Shown piece after piece: positions 21,460-22,895 of a stretch of 22,895 bases of DNA (position 1 is the stretch's first letter; every line of letters starts with the position of its first letter). The position numbers and the translations under genes are program-made. The stretch is from IMG/VR virus record IMGVR_UViG_3300042563_001643, positions 1-22,895 of that record; one strand, given 5' to 3'. The notes beneath the pieces were generated by a model. The model searched no databases. It had not been told where the DNA came from and worked only from the letters and a program-made list of their open reading frames with translations. This DNA comes from a virus.

Positions 21460-22895
21460 TGGCACAACAGACACTAAACGCAGGCAGTCCTCCAATTGTA
21501 TGGAGCACAGTAGAAGATGCATTTACAAAAATAAATGCAAATTTTGATGAACTGTATGGCTCAATAGGAGGACCGGGCGGAGTATTAGACTTTACCAGTC
21601 TCAGCACTGATATCAAACCTAGTTCCAGTGAAGTCTACGATCTTGGTAGTCCAACAGCTCGTTGGAGAGATCTTTATCTATCTGGATCAAGTTTATATCT
21701 GGGGTCAGCGCAGATAACTGCCAATCTAGCAGGTATACTAAATCTGCCATTGGGTACCACTATAAACGGACAACTGGTTATAGATCCTGCAAACACAGCG
21801 TTTAAAACTTTTTCAGTGGCAGGACAGTCGGACATTGTGGCAGACAGTGTGGTAGATACACTGAATGTGGCTGGTGGTACTGGCATTGCATTGACCACAA
21901 ATGCTGGCACTGACACACTGACAATTACCAACAGTGGTGTTACAGGTCTTGCGGGTACTGTGGGACAGATTGGTGTGAGTGCTGGCACTGGTACAGTAAC
22001 ATTGACCAATTTGGGAGTCACAAGTCTAACAGGCACAGCAGGTGGTATTGGGGTAAGTGCTGCAACTGGTGGTATAACATTGACCAATCTTGGTGTCAAG
22101 CAGATCGTAGGAACTCCTAGCGAGATAGGAGTTAGCGGTGATGGCACTGGAATAGTAACCATTACCAATCTTGCTCCTGCCAGTCCAACATTTAGATTTA
22201 TTGTTGTAGACAATGCTACTCTGCAGCCTGTATCTGCTGATAATATTTCAGATACACTGAATTTAATATCTGGTCCCGGACTAACAATTACCAAAGACAC
22301 TGCAACAGATACACTGACATTCAGTGTAAACAGCAATTTAGATATCAGAGGTTCAGTGTTTGCAGATGACTCTACCATGTTGGTAGATGCTACCAATGGT
22401 GTACTGAGAGGAAATTTTATAGGCTCTGTGTTCACAGACAATTCAACACAGATCATAGATGGCAACACTGCCACAGTCTACGGTAACATAGAAGCCACAA
22501 CATTGAGAACCAGTGAAGAAAAGATAGCACTAGGTGAAAATGCCGGTTTAAATCAAGCCTATCGTGCAGTTGCCATTGGTGCATCAGCTGGATCAGAAGA
22601 TCAAGGCACCCGTGCAGTCGCTATAGGAGGACAGGCAGGTGAACTTAGACAAAGCAACTACGGAGTGGCTGTAGGAGCATCAGCAGCATATTTTGAGCAA
22701 GGTGATAGTGCGGTTGCCATAGGTGACAATGCTGGTCAATCAAGTCAGGGTGACTATGCGATCGCTGTCGGACATTATGCAGGACACAATAATCAATCAG
22801 CAAACAGTATTATCTTAAATGCCAGCGGTGCTATACTCAACGGCGCAGCAGCTGGATTCTATGTTAATCCCGTTAGATCAACTACAAGTTCAGCA
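21459..22895 (+). CDS. second tail-fibre gene, open at the window end
   Basis: ATG 21459 shares a base with the TAA of the long fibre gene and opens a frame of 479 codons with no stop to the window end. The N-terminus MAQQTLNAGSPPIVWSTVED followed by FTKINANFDELYGSIGG is a variant of the long fibre's start module, and DLGSPTARWRDLYLSGSSLYLG (about 59-80) is a common fibre motif. Then come three 26-27-residue repeats (160-238) and five or more AVAIGxxAG repeats (355-453), a beta-roll-like head as in trimeric adhesins. The last visible residues (AGFYVNPVRSTTSSA) usually precede a C-terminal chaperone or tip domain. Likely trimeric; the host-binding tip lies beyond the window. Confidence 0.88.
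   Translation, partial: MAQQTLNAGSPPIVWSTVEDAFTKINANFDELYGSIGGPGGVLDFTSLSTDIKPSSSEVYDLGSPTARWRDLYLSGSSLYLGSAQITANLAGILNLPLGTTINGQLVIDPANTAFKTFSVAGQSDIVADSVVDTLNVAGGTGIALTTNAGTDTLTITNSGVTGLAGTVGQIGVSAGTGTVTLTNLGVTSLTGTAGGIGVSAATGGITLTNLGVKQIVGTPSEIGVSGDGTGIVTITNLAPASPTFRFIVVDNATLQPVSADNISDTLNLISGPGLTITKDTATDTLTFSVNSNLDIRGSVFADDSTMLVDATNGVLRGNFIGSVFTDNSTQIIDGNTATVYGNIEATTLRTSEEKIALGENAGLNQAYRAVAIGASAGSEDQGTRAVAIGGQAGELRQSNYGVAVGASAAYFEQGDSAVAIGDNAGQSSQGDYAIAVGHYAGHNNQSANSIILNASGAILNGAAAGFYVNPVRSTTSSA
21936..22172 (+). repeat. three tandem coding repeats of 26-27 residues
   Basis: Three units of the form GVxxLxGTxxxIGVSxxTG followed by xxTLTNL (26, 26 and 27 residues) run head to tail in the second fibre gene. 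Such repeats usually build a shaft. Confidence 0.8.
22521..22817 (+). repeat. AVAIG-type beta-roll repeats
   Basis: Five or more units of about 16-20 residues share the core A(V/I)A(I/V)Gxx(A)G: IALGENAG, AVAIGASAG, AVAIGGQAG, VAVGASAA, AVAIGDNAG, AIAVGHYAG. This is the pattern of the YadA/Hep_Hag head of trimeric adhesins, also used in phage fibres. Confidence 0.8.

Noticed and set aside
21674-22474. Long minus-strand open frame (266 codons)
   Set aside because: It lies wholly antisense to the second fibre gene, whose plus-strand frame has clear fibre motifs; the Val/Pro/Thr-rich composition is what reading repetitive fibre sequence backwards gives.
1-22895. tRNA, rRNA, CRISPR array, insertion sequence, integrase or attachment site
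   Set aside because: I looked for cloverleaf-like segments, regular spacer arrays, transposase motifs and long terminal inverted repeats, and saw none; the 42-base direct repeat is coding sequence, not an IS target duplication.

Overview
The window looks like part of a tailed bacteriophage genome, most likely a T4-like (marine or freshwater myovirus-type) phage of a Gram-negative proteobacterium. The signs are very dense coding, almost all genes on the + strand, many 1-4 nt and 26-29 nt overlaps, small phage-type hypothetical genes, boxes resembling the T4/cyanophage late promoter (NATAAATA), perfect sigma70-type promoters, metabolic genes of the kind carried by phages, and two large tail-fibre genes. 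No integrase, transposase, tRNA, rRNA or CRISPR array was seen. The host guess rests on kdsA (Kdo is a Gram-negative LPS sugar) and on an IscU/IscA pair that closely resembles the proteobacterial ISC proteins.

Layout. 1-1397: the 3' part of thyX, then a hypothetical protein and a four-helix membrane protein. 1398-4628: two transcription units, each opened by a perfect TTGACA-N17-TATAAT promoter, coding for unrecognised phage proteins (a tryptophan-rich protein, two small proteins, an acidic 64-residue protein and a 390-residue Lys-rich protein). 4629-6169: a late-type box, a fibre-like structural protein and a Rossmann/glycosyltransferase-like protein. 6170-8759: a QueD-like protein, a one-helix membrane protein, an APS-kinase-like/nucleotidyltransferase fusion, a 2OG-Fe(II) oxygenase that appears to have been inserted beside a 74-codon gene (it is flanked by a diverged copy of that gene's 5' end), and the 74-codon gene itself. 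8760-10394: metal-dependent-type kdsA and a DXD glycosyltransferase-like gene. 10378-12131: a third perfect sigma70 promoter overlapped by an 8-bp inverted repeat, an SH3-barrel-like small protein, an unknown protein and the UV-damage endonuclease uvsE. 12103-12408 (minus): an Ala/Lys/Pro-rich protein. 12450-13666: an Fe/Mn superoxide dismutase-like gene, iscU and iscA in one overlapping unit. 13656-13943 (minus): a four-Cys zinc-finger protein. 14014-22895: a 2481-residue fibre gene and a second fibre gene that runs off the window.

How the parts may work together (inference): ThyX and UvsE serve nucleotide supply and DNA repair. KdsA, the glycosyltransferase-like proteins and perhaps the oxygenase suggest changes to sugars on the host surface or on the virion. 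SOD plus IscU and IscA make a compact oxidative-stress/Fe-S maintenance cassette that would depend on the host's desulfurase and chaperones. The fibres bind the host. Sigma70-like and late-like promoters are interleaved, so early and late genes are mixed here. No intergenic gap exceeds about 100 bases.
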